Source of the DNA: Ruegeria lacuscaerulensis
Lineage (GTDB): Bacteria > Pseudomonadota > Alphaproteobacteria > Rhodobacterales > Rhodobacteraceae
Length of the DNA stretch: 64,000 nt
Assembly: GCF_013034685.1 (NCBI RefSeq)
Contig: NZ_WQGO01000005.1
Coordinates: forward strand, 186,001 to 250,000
Reading direction: 5' to 3'
The notes beneath the pieces were generated by a model. That model searched no databases, had not been told where the DNA came from, and saw only the letters and a program-made list of their open reading frames with translations. Positions 17,224-26,100 of the stretch are shown in pieces. The translations under genes and the position numbers were made by a program. Within the stretch, counting starts at the first letter, position 1. Each line of letters begins with the position of its first letter.

Positions 17224-18852
17224 TTACTCGGCTGTTTTGTAGAGGTTTTTGGAGTACCAGTTCTGCTCTACGTTGTTGACCGGCCAGTTCCCCACATCGC
17301 TGTCCATCATATAGACGCCAGCATAGTGATAGATCGGGATGACGGGGGTCTCTTGCGCGATGATACGCTCGACCTCGGTATAAAGCGGCGCGGCATCGTC
17401 TGCGGTTTTGGCAGAGGCCAGCAGTTCATCAACTTTGGCGTTGTTGTACTTGCCGTCGTTATAGCCCGATTCGGACTGCAACAAGTCCAAGAAGGTCGAG
17501 GCTTCGTTATAGTCGCCACACCATGCGCCACGGGCCAGATCGAAGTTCTGGTTGCCGCGCTCTTCCAGGAACACTTTCCATTCCATGTTGGCCAGCTCGG
17601 CGTTCACGCCCAGTTTCTGTTTCCACATCTGGCTCAGCGCCACGGCAACTTTCTTGTGCGCTTCTGACGTGTTGTAGACCATCTCGAAGCTCAGCGGATT
17701 GTCTGCGCCATAACCAGCCTCGGCCAGCAGTTCTTTGGCCAGTTCGTCCCGTTCGGCTTGCGACATCGACGCCATTTCGACGTCCGGAACGGTGAAGCCT
17801 GCGGTTGCTTCGGGTGCGAAAGTATATGCCTGCGGCTGACCGCCTGCCATGATGTTCTCGGTGATGATCTTACGATCTACAGCAAGCGACAGGGCCTGAC
17901 GGACATTCGGGTCTTTGAACGCTTCCGGACCACCTTCGGACAGGTTGAACGTGTAATAGTAGTTGCACAGACGCGGGAAGCTGATCGCCTCTTCCGGGTG
18001 CTCTTTTTGCAGGCGCGGGAACTGGCCTGCGGGCACTTCGGTGCGGTCCAGTTCACCGGCCAGATAGCGGGTCAGGGCCACGTTTTCGTCGTTGATGACC
18101 AAGGCCACGACTTTTTCGATAATCGTGTTGTCGTTGTCCCAGTACATCTCGTTGCGCTCGCGAACCGAGCGTTCCTGCGGCAGATGCTCGGTCAGAACAT
18201 AAGCACCGTTCGACACGATGTTGCCGGGCTTGGTCCAGGCGTCGCCGAACTCCTCAATCACTTTCTGCGGGGCAGGGAAGGTGGTCGCATGCGTGGTCAT
18301 CTGCGGGAAATAGGACAGCGGTGCGCTAAGCTTTACTTCCAGCGTGTGGTCGTCGATGGCTTTGACGGCCAGATCGTCAACCGGCTTTTCGCCTGCGATA
18401 ATTTCAGACGCGTTCTCGATCGACATCAGCTCCATGTACCACGCATAGGGCGAGGACAGCGCGGGATCGACGGCACGTTTCCAGGCGTAAACGAAATCGC
18501 CAGCTGTAACCGGATCTCCATTGGACCATTTGGCATTGTCGCGCAGGGTGAAGGTATAGACGTCCTTGGCATCATTGGTGGTGAAGCTGGTGGCAACACC
18601 CGGCACCAGATTACCGTCTTCGTCCTGGTTCATCAGACCTTCGAACAGATCGCGGACGATCTCGGCGCCCGAAACATCCTCAACTACCTGCGGATCGACC
18701 GAGCTGTGCTCGTCCAGAATGCGATAGGTGAACGTCTGGTCATCGGCCAACGCTTCGCCCGTGGTCGGGTGGGTCCCGGCGGCAAAAGCCGCGCCGGTGA
18801 TCATGGTCGAGGTCAGCAGACCTGCCAGAGATGTCCGAATATACTTGTTCAT
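17224..18852 (-). CDS. Oligopeptide ABC transporter substrate-binding protein (OppA type)
   Basis: A 542-residue periplasmic protein. The signal peptide is MNKYIRTSLAGLLTSTMITG plus AAFA. The mature part is SBP family 5, close to OppA: YRILDEHSSVDPQVVEDVSG, GLMNQDEDGNLVPGVATSF, LRDNAKWSNGDPVTAGDFVY followed by AWKRAVDP, and PGNIVSNGAYVL. No lipobox Cys, so it is probably soluble. It collects peptides for the OppB/OppC channel. Start 18852 follows GGGAG. The 5' region has a leader hairpin and a palindrome. Confidence 0.93.
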   Translation of the reverse strand: MNKYIRTSLAGLLTSTMITGAAFAAGTHPTTGEALADDQTFTYRILDEHSSVDPQVVEDVSGAEIVRDLFEGLMNQDEDGNLVPGVATSFTTNDAKDVYTFTLRDNAKWSNGDPVTAGDFVYAWKRAVDPALSSPYAWYMELMSIENASEIIAGEKPVDDLAVKAIDDHTLEVKLSAPLSYFPQMTTHATTFPAPQKVIEEFGDAWTKPGNIVSNGAYVLTEHLPQERSVRERNEMYWDNDNTIIEKVVALVINDENVALTRYLAGELDRTEVPAGQFPRLQKEHPEEAISFPRLCNYYYTFNLSEGGPEAFKDPNVRQALSLAVDRKIITENIMAGGQPQAYTFAPEATAGFTVPDVEMASMSQAERDELAKELLAEAGYGADNPLSFEMVYNTSEAHKKVAVALSQMWKQKLGVNAELANMEWKVFLEERGNQNFDLARGAWCGDYNEASTFLDLLQSESGYNDGKYNNAKVDELLASAKTADDAAPLYTEVERIIAQETPVIPIYHYAGVYMMDSDVGNWPVNNVEQNWYSKNLYKTAE

Positions 18853-18894
18853 ATTGTTAACTCCCGTTTTTTGAAGGCAAGGCGCACGCAGCCG

Positions 18895-18921
18895 ATCAGG
18901 GTGGCCCGTTGCCACCTTGAT
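18895..18921 (-). promoter_or_regulatory. Leader hairpin upstream of the oligopeptide-binding protein
   Basis: ATCAGGGTGGC (18895-18905) pairs with GCCACCTTGAT (18911-18921), 11 pairs with one mispair/wobble position and a five-base loop, 43 bases before the start codon. It would sit in the mRNA leader, where peptide-transporter genes are often controlled post-transcriptionally; that role is inferred. Confidence 0.45.
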
Positions 18922-19082
18922 TGCCCGACCAGAAAGCGGCCCGGAACAGGTTCAGATTTTGCTTTGTCAGATCGCAATGAACACCGCGTCACTGGGTTTC
19001 GGTTTGCAGTCAGGAATGTTGTTGCGAAAGTCGCCTTTCACTGGGGCAGACGTTGGCATTATTTCAAAAAAGGTTAAAGCCT

Positions 19083-19101
19083 TTGCCTGCAAATTAGGCA
19101 A
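19083..19101. promoter_or_regulatory. Palindrome in the opp/que intergenic region
   Basis: TTGCCT (19083-19088), seven bases, AGGCAA (19096-19101), a perfect inverted repeat. Most of it recurs at 13423-13440. It lies about 230 bases before the leftward binding-protein gene. The 531-base gap 18853-19383 also holds a CTTCACG/CGTGAAG pair (19156-19162 and 19178-19184) but no gene that I can support. Confidence 0.45.
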
Positions 19102-19304
19102 CCTTAGGTGGATTGTGAATGAAACCGAGAGGTCGCAGGCAATAAAATGGCGAAACTTCACGTGTTCTTGACACTTTCGTGAAGCGCGGGGCTTGGACTT
19201 GACCTGAAGTCTTTGCATTTCCCTCACGTCACCTGATCCAAAAATGCGAATCGCTCCTGAATCCATCTGTCCGTCTTGTGATCCGGCAATCAGGCGCTTG
19301 GGCC

Positions 19305-19331
19305 TTGGCACCGCGCACGACAGAGTATAAC
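19305..19331 (+). promoter_or_regulatory. Possible sigma-70 promoter for the que operon
   Basis: A TATAAC -10-like box at 19326-19331 has TTGGCA 15 bases upstream (19305-19310), shorter than the ideal 17. Transcription would begin near 19338, just before the riboswitch stem. The good position of the -10 is the main support. Confidence 0.4.
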
Positions 19332-19338
19332 AGGGCGC

Positions 19339-19375
19339 ATCCCGGTCGCAGCCTACCCGGGTATCAAAACAAGGG
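19339..19375 (+). promoter_or_regulatory. PreQ1-I-like riboswitch upstream of queC
   Basis: Stem P1 is formed by CCCGG (19341-19345) and CCGGG (19357-19361), with the loop TCGCAGCCTAC. After it comes the A-rich ATCAAAACAAGGG (19363-19375), the expected H-type pseudoknot tail. CCT in the loop (19352-19354) can pair with AGG (19372-19374), which is also the ribosome-binding site of queC eight bases later. This fits the preQ1-I plan in which preQ1 hides the Shine-Dalgarno sequence, and it stands before a complete preQ1/queuosine pathway. Not verified by a covariance-model search. Confidence 0.72.
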
Positions 19376-19383
19376 TTCAAAAT

Positions 19384-20085
19384 ATGAAAACGATCGTAAT
19401 CTGCTCGGGCGGGCTGGATTCGGTATCTTTGGCGCATATGGTTGCGCAGGATCACGAATTGGCGGGCCTGATCTCTTTCGACTATGGCCAGCGTCACCGC
19501 AAAGAGCTGGACTATGCCGCGTTGTGTGCACAGCGCCTTGGCGTGTCTCATGACATCATCGACCTCCGCCCTGTGGGTGCGGTTCTGACCGGCTCGGCCC
19601 TGACCGATGATGTGGATGTGCCCGACGGGCATTATGCCGAGGACAGCATGAAAGTGACCGTGGTGCCCAACCGCAATGCCATCATGCTGACCGTCGCATT
19701 CGGTGCCGCCGCCGCCCGTGGTGCGGATGCTGTGGCCACTGCCGTGCATGGCGGGGATCACTTTATCTATCCCGATTGCCGCCCGGCCTTCACCGAGGCC
19801 TTTGAGGCGATGCAGAAACTGGCGCTTGATGGCTATGCCGATGTCTCGCTGTTCACGCCGTTCGTGCATCGCAGCAAGGCCGATATCGTGACCGAGGGCG
19901 CACGGGTGAACACCCCCTTCGCGCAGACATGGTCCTGCTACAAAGGCGGAGATCATCACTGCGGGCGCTGCGGCACCTGCGTGGAACGGCGCGAGGCGTT
20001 CCATCTGGCCGGCATCCCGGACCCGACCACCTATGACGACCCTGATTTCTGGGTGGCGGCCACGGCACAGAAGGAAAGCGCCTGA
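19384..20085 (+). CDS. queC: 7-cyano-7-deazaguanine synthase
   Basis: A 233-residue ATP-dependent enzyme making preQ0 from 7-carboxy-7-deazaguanine and ammonia. The PP-loop SGGLDS is at residues 8-13. VPNRNAIML is conserved, and four zinc-binding cysteines are seen at C185, C193, C196 and C199 (WSCYKGG ... HHCGRCGTC). Full family length. ATG at 19384 follows AAGGG, which is part of the putative riboswitch. Its stop overlaps the queD start by one base. First gene of the queC-queD-queE-queF operon. Confidence 0.97.
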   Translation: MKTIVICSGGLDSVSLAHMVAQDHELAGLISFDYGQRHRKELDYAALCAQRLGVSHDIIDLRPVGAVLTGSALTDDVDVPDGHYAEDSMKVTVVPNRNAIMLTVAFGAAAARGADAVATAVHGGDHFIYPDCRPAFTEAFEAMQKLALDGYADVSLFTPFVHRSKADIVTEGARVNTPFAQTWSCYKGGDHHCGRCGTCVERREAFHLAGIPDPTTYDDPDFWVAATAQKESA

Positions 20086-20438
20086 TGTATCGGATCACCA
20101 AGGAATTCCACTTTTCTGCCTCGCACCAACTGACCCATCTGCCCGACGATCACCAATGCGCGCGGATGCACGGGCATAATTATGTGGTCGAGGTCGAACT
20201 GGCCGCCAAGGACCTGAACGCTGACGGGTTTGTCCGCGATTATGGCGAGCTGAAGCCGCTCAAGACCTATATCGACGAGACGTTTGATCATCGCCATCTG
20301 AACGATGTGATGAACATCCTGACCACGGCTGAAAACATGGCGCGTCATTTCTATGACTGGTGTGCTGCTCGTTGGCCGGAAACCGCCGCTGTGCGGGTCA
20401 GTGAGACGCCGAAAACATGGGCCGAGTATCGCCCATGA
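20085..20438 (+). CDS. queD: 6-carboxy-5,6,7,8-tetrahydropterin synthase
   Basis: A 117-residue member of the PTPS-like family that converts dihydroneopterin triphosphate to 6-carboxytetrahydropterin. Zinc ligands are H14 in SASHQL and H29 and H31 in ARMHGHNY; C25 is the likely catalytic Cys; D69-H70 in FDHRHLND and E107 in [10 protein letters not shown] complete the usual set. It overlaps queC by one base and queE by four, so translation is coupled. Confidence 0.96.
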   Translation: MYRITKEFHFSASHQLTHLPDDHQCARMHGHNYVVEVELAAKDLNADGFVRDYGELKPLKTYIDETFDHRHLNDVMNILTTAENMARHFYDWCAARWPETAAVRVSETPKTWAEYRP

Positions 20439-21145
20439 CCCGCCTGCGCATTGCCGAGATTTTTGGCCCTACGATTCAGGGCGAAGGCGCGCTGATCGGG
20501 GAACCTACCGTGTTTGTGCGCACCGGCGGATGCGATTACCGGTGCAGCTGGTGCGATAGCCTGCACGCGGTTGATACTGCCTATCGTCATGACTGGGCGG
20601 CGATGACCACGGATGTAGTCTGGAGCCGGGTGTGCGATCTGTCAGGCGGGCGGCCTTTGACCGTGTCGCTGTCGGGTGGCAACCCGGCCATTCAGGACTT
20701 TGCCCCTCTGATCGCCAAGGGAAAGGTCGAAGGCTATCGGTTCGCCTGCGAGACGCAAGGTTCTATCGCAAAGCCGTGGTTCAGCGATCTGGATACGCTG
20801 GTCCTGAGCCCCAAACCGCCCTCTAGCGGGGAGACGGTGGATTGGGCAGCGTTCGACACCTGCCTGTTGGCTGCTGGAAACAGCCCCAAAACGGTTATGA
20901 AAATCGTGATCTTTGATGAACGCGATTATGACTGGGCCCGTGCCGCGGCGGATCGTTATCCTGCGCTGCCGCTGTACCTGCAACCGGGCAACGATACAGT
21001 CGATCCCACGCAGCCCTTCGATCCGCAAACCCTGTCGGATCGACTGCTATGGTTGGTCGAGAAAGTCACCGCAGATGGCTGGTTCACCCCTCGGGTGCTG
21101 CCTCAACTGCATGTCCTTTTGTGGGGCAACAAACGCGGGGTCTAA
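20435..21145 (+). CDS. queE: 7-carboxy-7-deazaguanine synthase
   Basis: A 236-residue radical-SAM enzyme that contracts the pterin ring to 7-carboxy-7-deazaguanine. The cluster motif CDYRCSWC places ligands at C33, C37 and C40 (CxxxCxxC), preceded by the QueE-type opening [20 protein letters not shown] and [17 protein letters not shown] is the SAM-binding GGE-like strand with N in place of E. Start at 20435 makes an ATGA overlap with queD; an upstream in-frame ATG lies inside queD. Confidence 0.95.
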   Translation: MTRLRIAEIFGPTIQGEGALIGEPTVFVRTGGCDYRCSWCDSLHAVDTAYRHDWAAMTTDVVWSRVCDLSGGRPLTVSLSGGNPAIQDFAPLIAKGKVEGYRFACETQGSIAKPWFSDLDTLVLSPKPPSSGETVDWAAFDTCLLAAGNSPKTVMKIVIFDERDYDWARAAADRYPALPLYLQPGNDTVDPTQPFDPQTLSDRLLWLVEKVTADGWFTPRVLPQLHVLLWGNKRGV

Positions 21146-21165
21146 AACCCCATCAGGAGAAGACA

Positions 21166-21627
21166 ATGGAAACCATCTACAGCGACCTGACCCAATTGGG
21201 CGGCAAAACCGAACTGCCCACCTCTCCCGAAACCGCCGAGCTGGAACGGGTGCAAAACCCGCAGGCCGATACCGACTATTGCGTGCGGTTCACCGCGCCC
21301 GAGTTCACCTCGCTGTGCCCGATGACGGGGCAGCCGGATTTTGCACATCTGGTGATCGACTATGTGCCCGGCGAATGGTTGGTGGAATCGAAGTCGCTCA
21401 AGCTGTTTCTGGGCTCGTTCCGCAATCACGGCGCGTTTCACGAAGATTGCACCGTGTCCATCGCGCGTCGTCTGGTCGATTTTCTTGACCCGCGCTGGCT
21501 ACGGATCGGCGGGTACTGGTATCCGCGGGGCGGTATTCCGATTGATGTTTTCTGGCAGACGGGGGCCATACCCGAGCATGTCTGGATTCCCGATCAGGGC
21601 GTGCCGCCCTATCGTGGGCGCGGCTGA
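21166..21627 (+). CDS. queF: NADPH-dependent 7-cyano-7-deazaguanine reductase
   Basis: A 153-residue QueF of the short type. It reduces the nitrile preQ0 to the amine preQ1. The nucleophile is C51 in [14 protein letters not shown] (Asp follows at 58), and the QueF motif [20 protein letters not shown] is complete. AGGAGAAG precedes the ATG. It closes the pathway whose end product would bind the riboswitch in front of the operon, a clean feedback loop (inference). Confidence 0.96.
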   Translation: METIYSDLTQLGGKTELPTSPETAELERVQNPQADTDYCVRFTAPEFTSLCPMTGQPDFAHLVIDYVPGEWLVESKSLKLFLGSFRNHGAFHEDCTVSIARRLVDFLDPRWLRIGGYWYPRGGIPIDVFWQTGAIPEHVWIPDQGVPPYRGRG

Positions 21628-21639
21628 CACCGCTCGCTT

Positions 21640-21661
21640 GGGTCGGGCGAAAATCCGACCC
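21640..21661 (+). terminator. Hairpin downstream of queF
   Basis: GGGTCGG (21640-21646) and CCGACCC (21655-21661), eight-base loop, 13 bases after the queF stop. It is followed by GAAAAAG rather than T residues, so intrinsic termination is doubtful; an end-of-operon structure is plausible. Confidence 0.4.
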
Positions 21662-21731
21662 GAAAAAGCCTTGAGTAATCGTGTGACTCTGCCGATAGTT
21701 GACCCAGATATCGGTATAAGGGCTTTTGGGT

Positions 21732-22682
21732 GTGAGGTATTTCAGTTGGTCGCGAGTGCTCGTGCTGGTTGTGCTTGCACTTGTGTCCGCGCAATCCGTT
21801 TTTGCCAGCGACAGTTTTCTGGACCCGCAGGGGCCGATTGCGGCCGTGCAGAAAACCCATCTGCTGCGCGCGACGGCTCTGATCCTGATTGCTGTGATCC
21901 CGGTGTTGGTGCTGGTACCCCTGATCGCCTATCGCTATCGCCGTCGCCCCGACACCTCTGCCGCTTACCGACCCAAATGGGATTTCTCGGGGCCTCTGGA
22001 ATTTGCTATGTGGGGTGTGCCGGTACTGATCGTGGCCATCCTGTCGTTCTACTTGTGGAAAGCGACGCATCGGCTTGATCCCTATGCCGCCCCGTTTGGA
22101 GGCCAACCCGCCCTGAACGTGCAGGTTGTGGGGCTCGACTGGAAATGGCTGTTCATCTACCCCGATCATGGCATCGCCAGCGTGGGAGAGTTCGGCATAC
22201 CCGTGAACCAGCAGGTGGCCCTGACCTTGACGACCGATACGGTCATGCAATCCTTCATGATCCCGGCGCTGGCAGGGCAGATTTACGCGATGCCCGGCAT
22301 GACATCCAAATTGCATCTGGTGGCCGACACCCCCCGGACCATGCAGGGCGAAAACACCCAATATAACGGCCGTGGGTTCACCAAGCAGAAATTCGTGACG
22401 CAAGCGATGCAACCGGGCGATTTTGAGGCCTGGGTCAACAGCGTCCGCACCCATGGCATTCCGCTGACCGATGAGACCTATCAAACATTGGCCATGCGCA
22501 CCGACCGCGATGAGGTACAGGCCGCGTTGGGTACGCCGCTCATGCCGCTCAACGCGCTGTATTTCACGCTTGAGGAGGGGGATTTGTTCCACTCGATCCT
22601 GCACCGATATCACGGTGGGCAACCGCTACCGACAGATCAGCAACCCGGAACTGCAACCTATGGGCAGGAGGGTGCGCAATGA
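21732..22682 (+). CDS. cyoA: Quinol oxidase subunit II
   Basis: A 316-residue protein from a GTG start with AAGGG eight bases before it; a TTG two codons earlier is the alternative. It has an N-terminal signal-like segment, two membrane helices (about 40-62 and 85-105) and a periplasmic cupredoxin domain. The cupredoxin contains GLDWKWLFIYPD and MPGMTSKLHLVAD but none of the Cys/His ligands of a CuA site, so it should serve a quinol oxidase, not a cytochrome c oxidase. No lipobox Cys is seen, unlike E. coli CyoA. It heads a four-gene operon with overlapping ends. Confidence 0.92.
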   Translation: MRYFSWSRVLVLVVLALVSAQSVFASDSFLDPQGPIAAVQKTHLLRATALILIAVIPVLVLVPLIAYRYRRRPDTSAAYRPKWDFSGPLEFAMWGVPVLIVAILSFYLWKATHRLDPYAAPFGGQPALNVQVVGLDWKWLFIYPDHGIASVGEFGIPVNQQVALTLTTDTVMQSFMIPALAGQIYAMPGMTSKLHLVADTPRTMQGENTQYNGRGFTKQKFVTQAMQPGDFEAWVNSVRTHGIPLTDETYQTLAMRTDRDEVQAALGTPLMPLNALYFTLEEGDLFHSILHRYHGGQPLPTDQQPGTATYGQEGAQ

Positions 22683-24769
22683 CGTCGGAAGCAGGAGGGC
22701 TGATCGGGCGGTTAAGCTGGGACGCGTTCCCGATCGTAGGTCTGATCCAGACGCCGAACGCCAATGAGATTGTGGCGAATGCCGCCGCCGCCGTCGTGCT
22801 GGTCGGGGTTGTTGTCGTTGTAGGGCTGCTGACATGGTTCCGCCTGTGGGGGCCCTTGTGGCGTGATTGGCTGACCAGTGCGGATCATAAGAAAATCGGC
22901 ATCATGTACATCGTCTTTGCCATTGTCATGCTGGCGCGTGGAGTGTTGGAGGGCGTCGTTATGCGCGCCCAGCAAGCTGCGGGCCCGGGGGACGGTTTTC
23001 TTGAGGCCGAACATTTCGCCGAGCTTTTCAGTACCCATGGCACGATCATGGTGTTCTTTGTGGCGGTGCCCTTTGTGTTTGGCGTCGCGAACTTTCTAAT
23101 CCCTTTGATGATCGGCGCACGCGATGTTGCCTTTCCGGTCATGAACCAGATCAGCCTGGGTCTGACGGTTTCTGCCGGGATGATGCTGATGGTCTCGCTG
23201 GTCGTGGGTGCGTTCTCGACCGGAGGGTGGACGGCCTATCCGCCTTATACCGGTGCCGCGTTCAATCCGGGCGTCGGGCCGGATTACTGGATTTGGGCCA
23301 TTGTCGTATCGGGGATCGGCACCACCCTGACAGGGATCAACTTTGCGGTGACGATCTACAAGCTGCGGGCGCCGGGTATGACCTTCATGCGGCTGCCGAT
23401 GTATTGCTGGACGATCATTTGCAGTTCAATCCTGATCGTCTTTGCAATGCCTCCTTTGGGTGTGGCCGCTTTGATGCTGGCGGCTGACCGGTATCTGGAT
23501 TTCCACTTTTTCACCAATGACCTTGGCGGCAACATGATGAACTACGCCAATCTTTTCTGGTTGTTCGGCCACCCCGAGGTCTATCTGCTGGTTCTGCCCG
23601 CCTACGGGATCTATTCCGAGATTTTCGCCACCTTCTCGGCCAAACGGCTATACGGGTACAACTCGCTGGTCATTGCGACCATGTCGATTGCGATTATGTC
23701 CTTTACGGTCTGGCTGCACCATTTCTTTACCATGGGGCAAAGCGCGCTGATCAATGCGGTTTTCGGCATCGCCACAATGCTGATCGCCATCCCGACCGGC
23801 GTGAAAGTCTATGACTGGATGGCGACGCTGTTTCGCGGGCGCATCCGGTTTTCGGTGCCGATGCTCTATGGTCTGGCGTTCCTGATGCTCTTTGTGATCG
23901 GAGGGCTGTCGGGTGTCATTCTTGCCAATCCGACCATCGACTATCAGGTGCACAATACTCTGTTCTTGGTGGCGCATTTCCACAATGTGCTACTGCCGGG
24001 GGTGCTGTTCGGGCTGTTGGCCGGGTATAACTATTGGTTCCCCAAGGCCTTCGGATTTCGCCTGAACGAAACATGGGGCCGGATCTCGGTGGTCCTGTGG
24101 ACGGTCGGGTTCATGCTGACCTTCCTGCCGCTTTATTTCGTGGGACTGATGGGGATGCCGCGCCGGTCGTTCAGTTGGGAAGACCCCAGCTTTCACCCTT
24201 ATATGATCGTGGCTGCCCTGGGCTCGCTGGTCATTCTGGCCGCACTTCTGTCGGTTGTCGCGCAGTTGTGGGTCAGTATCAAACAGCGTGAAACCACACG
24301 CGTTCCTGTCGGGGACCCATGGGACGCGCGCACGTTGGAATGGTCCATCCCGGCCCCGCCGCCGCCCTATAATTTCGCCGTTATCCCGCAGGTGACAGAC
24401 CGTGACGACTTTGCCGAAGCGAAAGAGCAGGGTGCGGCCTATCCAACGCCGGATGCCTACGAGGATATCCTGCTGCCGCGCAACACAAGCATCGGTTTCA
24501 TCCTCTGCGTGCTCAGCGGGGTGTGGATGTTCGCACTTGTCTGGTGGATCTGGTGGCTGGCGGCGCTGACTACCGGTCTTATGCTCGTGTCCTTCATCGC
24601 CTGGACGTTCAGAACCGATACCGAAGAGGTCATCCCAGCCGAACAGGTGCGCAAGGAACACGAGGCTTGGCTGGATCTGGTCCGCGCAGCGACCCCCGTT
24701 GACCGCGATCACGAATACGCGCCGGAAAATCGCGGCCTTGCCCGCCCCGATCTGGAGGCGGCGACATGA
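22679..24769 (+). CDS. cyoB: Quinol oxidase subunit I
   Basis: A 696-residue haem-copper oxidase core with about 15 membrane helices. Haem ligand His is in ELFSTHGTIMVFF. CuB/His-Tyr signature HPEVYLLVLPAYGIYSEI, the HH pair in WLHHFFTMG and the two-haem ligand site VAHFHNVLLPG are all present. IGARDVAFPVMNQ marks the D-channel entrance, so it is an A-family proton pump. It reduces oxygen to water using ubiquinol. ATGA overlaps with both neighbouring genes. Confidence 0.96.
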   Translation: MTSEAGGLIGRLSWDAFPIVGLIQTPNANEIVANAAAAVVLVGVVVVVGLLTWFRLWGPLWRDWLTSADHKKIGIMYIVFAIVMLARGVLEGVVMRAQQAAGPGDGFLEAEHFAELFSTHGTIMVFFVAVPFVFGVANFLIPLMIGARDVAFPVMNQISLGLTVSAGMMLMVSLVVGAFSTGGWTAYPPYTGAAFNPGVGPDYWIWAIVVSGIGTTLTGINFAVTIYKLRAPGMTFMRLPMYCWTIICSSILIVFAMPPLGVAALMLAADRYLDFHFFTNDLGGNMMNYANLFWLFGHPEVYLLVLPAYGIYSEIFATFSAKRLYGYNSLVIATMSIAIMSFTVWLHHFFTMGQSALINAVFGIATMLIAIPTGVKVYDWMATLFRGRIRFSVPMLYGLAFLMLFVIGGLSGVILANPTIDYQVHNTLFLVAHFHNVLLPGVLFGLLAGYNYWFPKAFGFRLNETWGRISVVLWTVGFMLTFLPLYFVGLMGMPRRSFSWEDPSFHPYMIVAALGSLVILAALLSVVAQLWVSIKQRETTRVPVGDPWDARTLEWSIPAPPPPYNFAVIPQVTDRDDFAEAKEQGAAYPTPDAYEDILLPRNTSIGFILCVLSGVWMFALVWWIWWLAALTTGLMLVSFIAWTFRTDTEEVIPAEQVRKEHEAWLDLVRAATPVDRDHEYAPENRGLARPDLEAAT

Positions 24770-25398
24770 AGCGCGCGCCCACCCACAGCTATCCTGGCCT
24801 GAACCTTGGTCGCCGCCACCCCGGCGCGGACAAAGCCACCGAGGTCGTCTCGTTCGGGTTCTGGGTCTTTCTGATGAGCGATCTGGTCTATTTCGGCCTG
24901 ATGTTCGCCATCTACATCACCATGATCGACGCGCAGGCTGGTGGCCCCGGTCCGCATGAGCTGTTCGATCTGACCAGTATTTTCGCCCAGACGTTGATCC
25001 TGCTGACCAGCAGCCTGACGGTCGGGCTGGCAATGCTGGCTCTGAAATACAACCTGCCACGATCCCGCATCGTGATGTGGTTTGGGATAACGCTGGTCCT
25101 TGGCCTCAGCTTTTTGGTGCTTGAACTGCGCGACTTCATGGCGATGGCGGAAAAGGGCGGAGTACCCCAGCGCAGTGGATTCCTGTCGGCATTCTACGGG
25201 TTGGTCCCGCTACACGGGCTGCATGTTGCGGCGGGGTGTCTGTGGTTGGTCGTGCTTGGCATACAGCTGCGCGTCTTTGGCCTGACCGATGTGCTGATGT
25301 CCCGCGTTGTGCGTCTGGCGCTGTTTTGGCACTTTCTCGACCTGATCTGGATCGGCATCATCACTATCGTCTACTTCGGAGGGCTGACCTATGGATAA
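24766..25398 (+). CDS. cyoC: Quinol oxidase subunit III
   Basis: A 210-residue membrane protein with five predicted helices of the CyoC family. Visible are FGFWVFLMSDLVYFGLMFAI, QTLILLTSSLTVGLAMLAL and GLVPLHGLHVAAGCLWLVVL. It stabilises the catalytic subunit and lipids around it. It overlaps cyoB by four bases and cyoD by eight. Confidence 0.95.
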   Translation: MKRAPTHSYPGLNLGRRHPGADKATEVVSFGFWVFLMSDLVYFGLMFAIYITMIDAQAGGPGPHELFDLTSIFAQTLILLTSSLTVGLAMLALKYNLPRSRIVMWFGITLVLGLSFLVLELRDFMAMAEKGGVPQRSGFLSAFYGLVPLHGLHVAAGCLWLVVLGIQLRVFGLTDVLMSRVVRLALFWHFLDLIWIGIITIVYFGGLTYG

Positions 25399-25717
25399 CC
25401 TCACCGAGATGCACCGGCGCGAACGCAGACGCTATGTTGTCGGTTACGGCGGTTCATTGGTGCTGACGCTGATCGTTTTCATCATTGCCTATGTGTTCGG
25501 CATTAAAACCACGGGCGTCTACCTGACGATTGGTCTGTTGGGCCTGGCCCAACTGATCGTGCAACTGGTGTATTTCCTGCATATTGATCGCCGCCGCAGC
25601 AGCCGCGAGGATTTGGACTTGGTGCTGTTTTCAACGCTTGTCCTTTTGATCATCATCGTGGGCACGGTCTGGATCATGGGCAATCTGTCGATGCGGATGC
25701 ATACCTATCCGATGTAA
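25391..25717 (+). CDS. cyoD: Quinol oxidase subunit IV
   Basis: A 108-residue protein with three helices, matching CyoD: VGYGGSLVLTLIVFIIAYVF, GLAQLIVQLVYFLHIDRRRS and VLLIIIVGTVWIMGNL. Last gene of the operon; no cyoE haem O synthase follows within the window, so haem O (if used) must be made elsewhere. Confidence 0.93.
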   Translation: MDNLTEMHRRERRRYVVGYGGSLVLTLIVFIIAYVFGIKTTGVYLTIGLLGLAQLIVQLVYFLHIDRRRSSREDLDLVLFSTLVLLIIIVGTVWIMGNLSMRMHTYPM

Positions 25718-25737
25718 CTTGCCGGGGCCGCGATCGG

Positions 25738-26100
25738 TCACTGCGTCAGCCACATTCCCAATACAACCGCCCCCCAACAAAGGGCAAGGCTGAACGCGAT
25801 GTTGCCAGCGGCCAACACAAGGGTGCGTTCTCGTTTCAGGTCCAGCGTTTGATAGGCAAAGCTAGAAAACGTGGTGAAGCCGCCGCAGAATCCGAATACC
25901 AGTCGCCGCGCCTCCTCCCCCATCTCGACTGGCCCGCCGAGAACCCCTATCCAAAGCCCCAGCAACAGGCTGCCCAGCACGTTCACAAACAGCGTTGCAA
26001 TCGGCAGATCGTGCCGCAGCCGCAAGGCGATCCAATGGCGCAGAACCGCTCCCAACCCTCCGCCGAGGCCAAAGATGGCGTGCAGATAGGCTTCGGTCAT
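25738..26100 (-). CDS. crcB: CrcB/Fluc fluoride ion channel (second copy)
   Basis: A 120-residue four-helix protein of the CrcB/Fluc family, which exports fluoride down its gradient as an antiparallel dimer. The motif GFCGGFTTFSSFAYQTLDL includes the sodium-site and phenylalanine-box region, and GGLGAVLRHWIALRL and FVNVLGSLLLGLW are typical. It starts with an ATGA overlap with the upstream crcB-like gene, so the two are co-translated and may form a heterodimer. Convergent with the cyo operon. Confidence 0.92.
   Translation of the reverse strand: MTEAYLHAIFGLGGGLGAVLRHWIALRLRHDLPIATLFVNVLGSLLLGLWIGVLGGPVEMGEEARRLVFGFCGGFTTFSSFAYQTLDLKRERTLVLAAGNIAFSLALCWGAVVLGMWLTQ

Noticed and set aside
17758-19077. 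439-codon open frame opposite the peptide-binding protein gene
   Set aside because: Shadow of the binding-protein gene; no family features.
18967-20004. 345-codon - strand frame covering the queC gene and its leader
   Set aside because: queC on the other strand has all catalytic and zinc residues.
21609-22622. 337-codon - strand frame over cyoA
   Set aside because: The + strand encodes an evident quinol oxidase subunit II; the reverse translation is His/Gln-rich and unlike any family.
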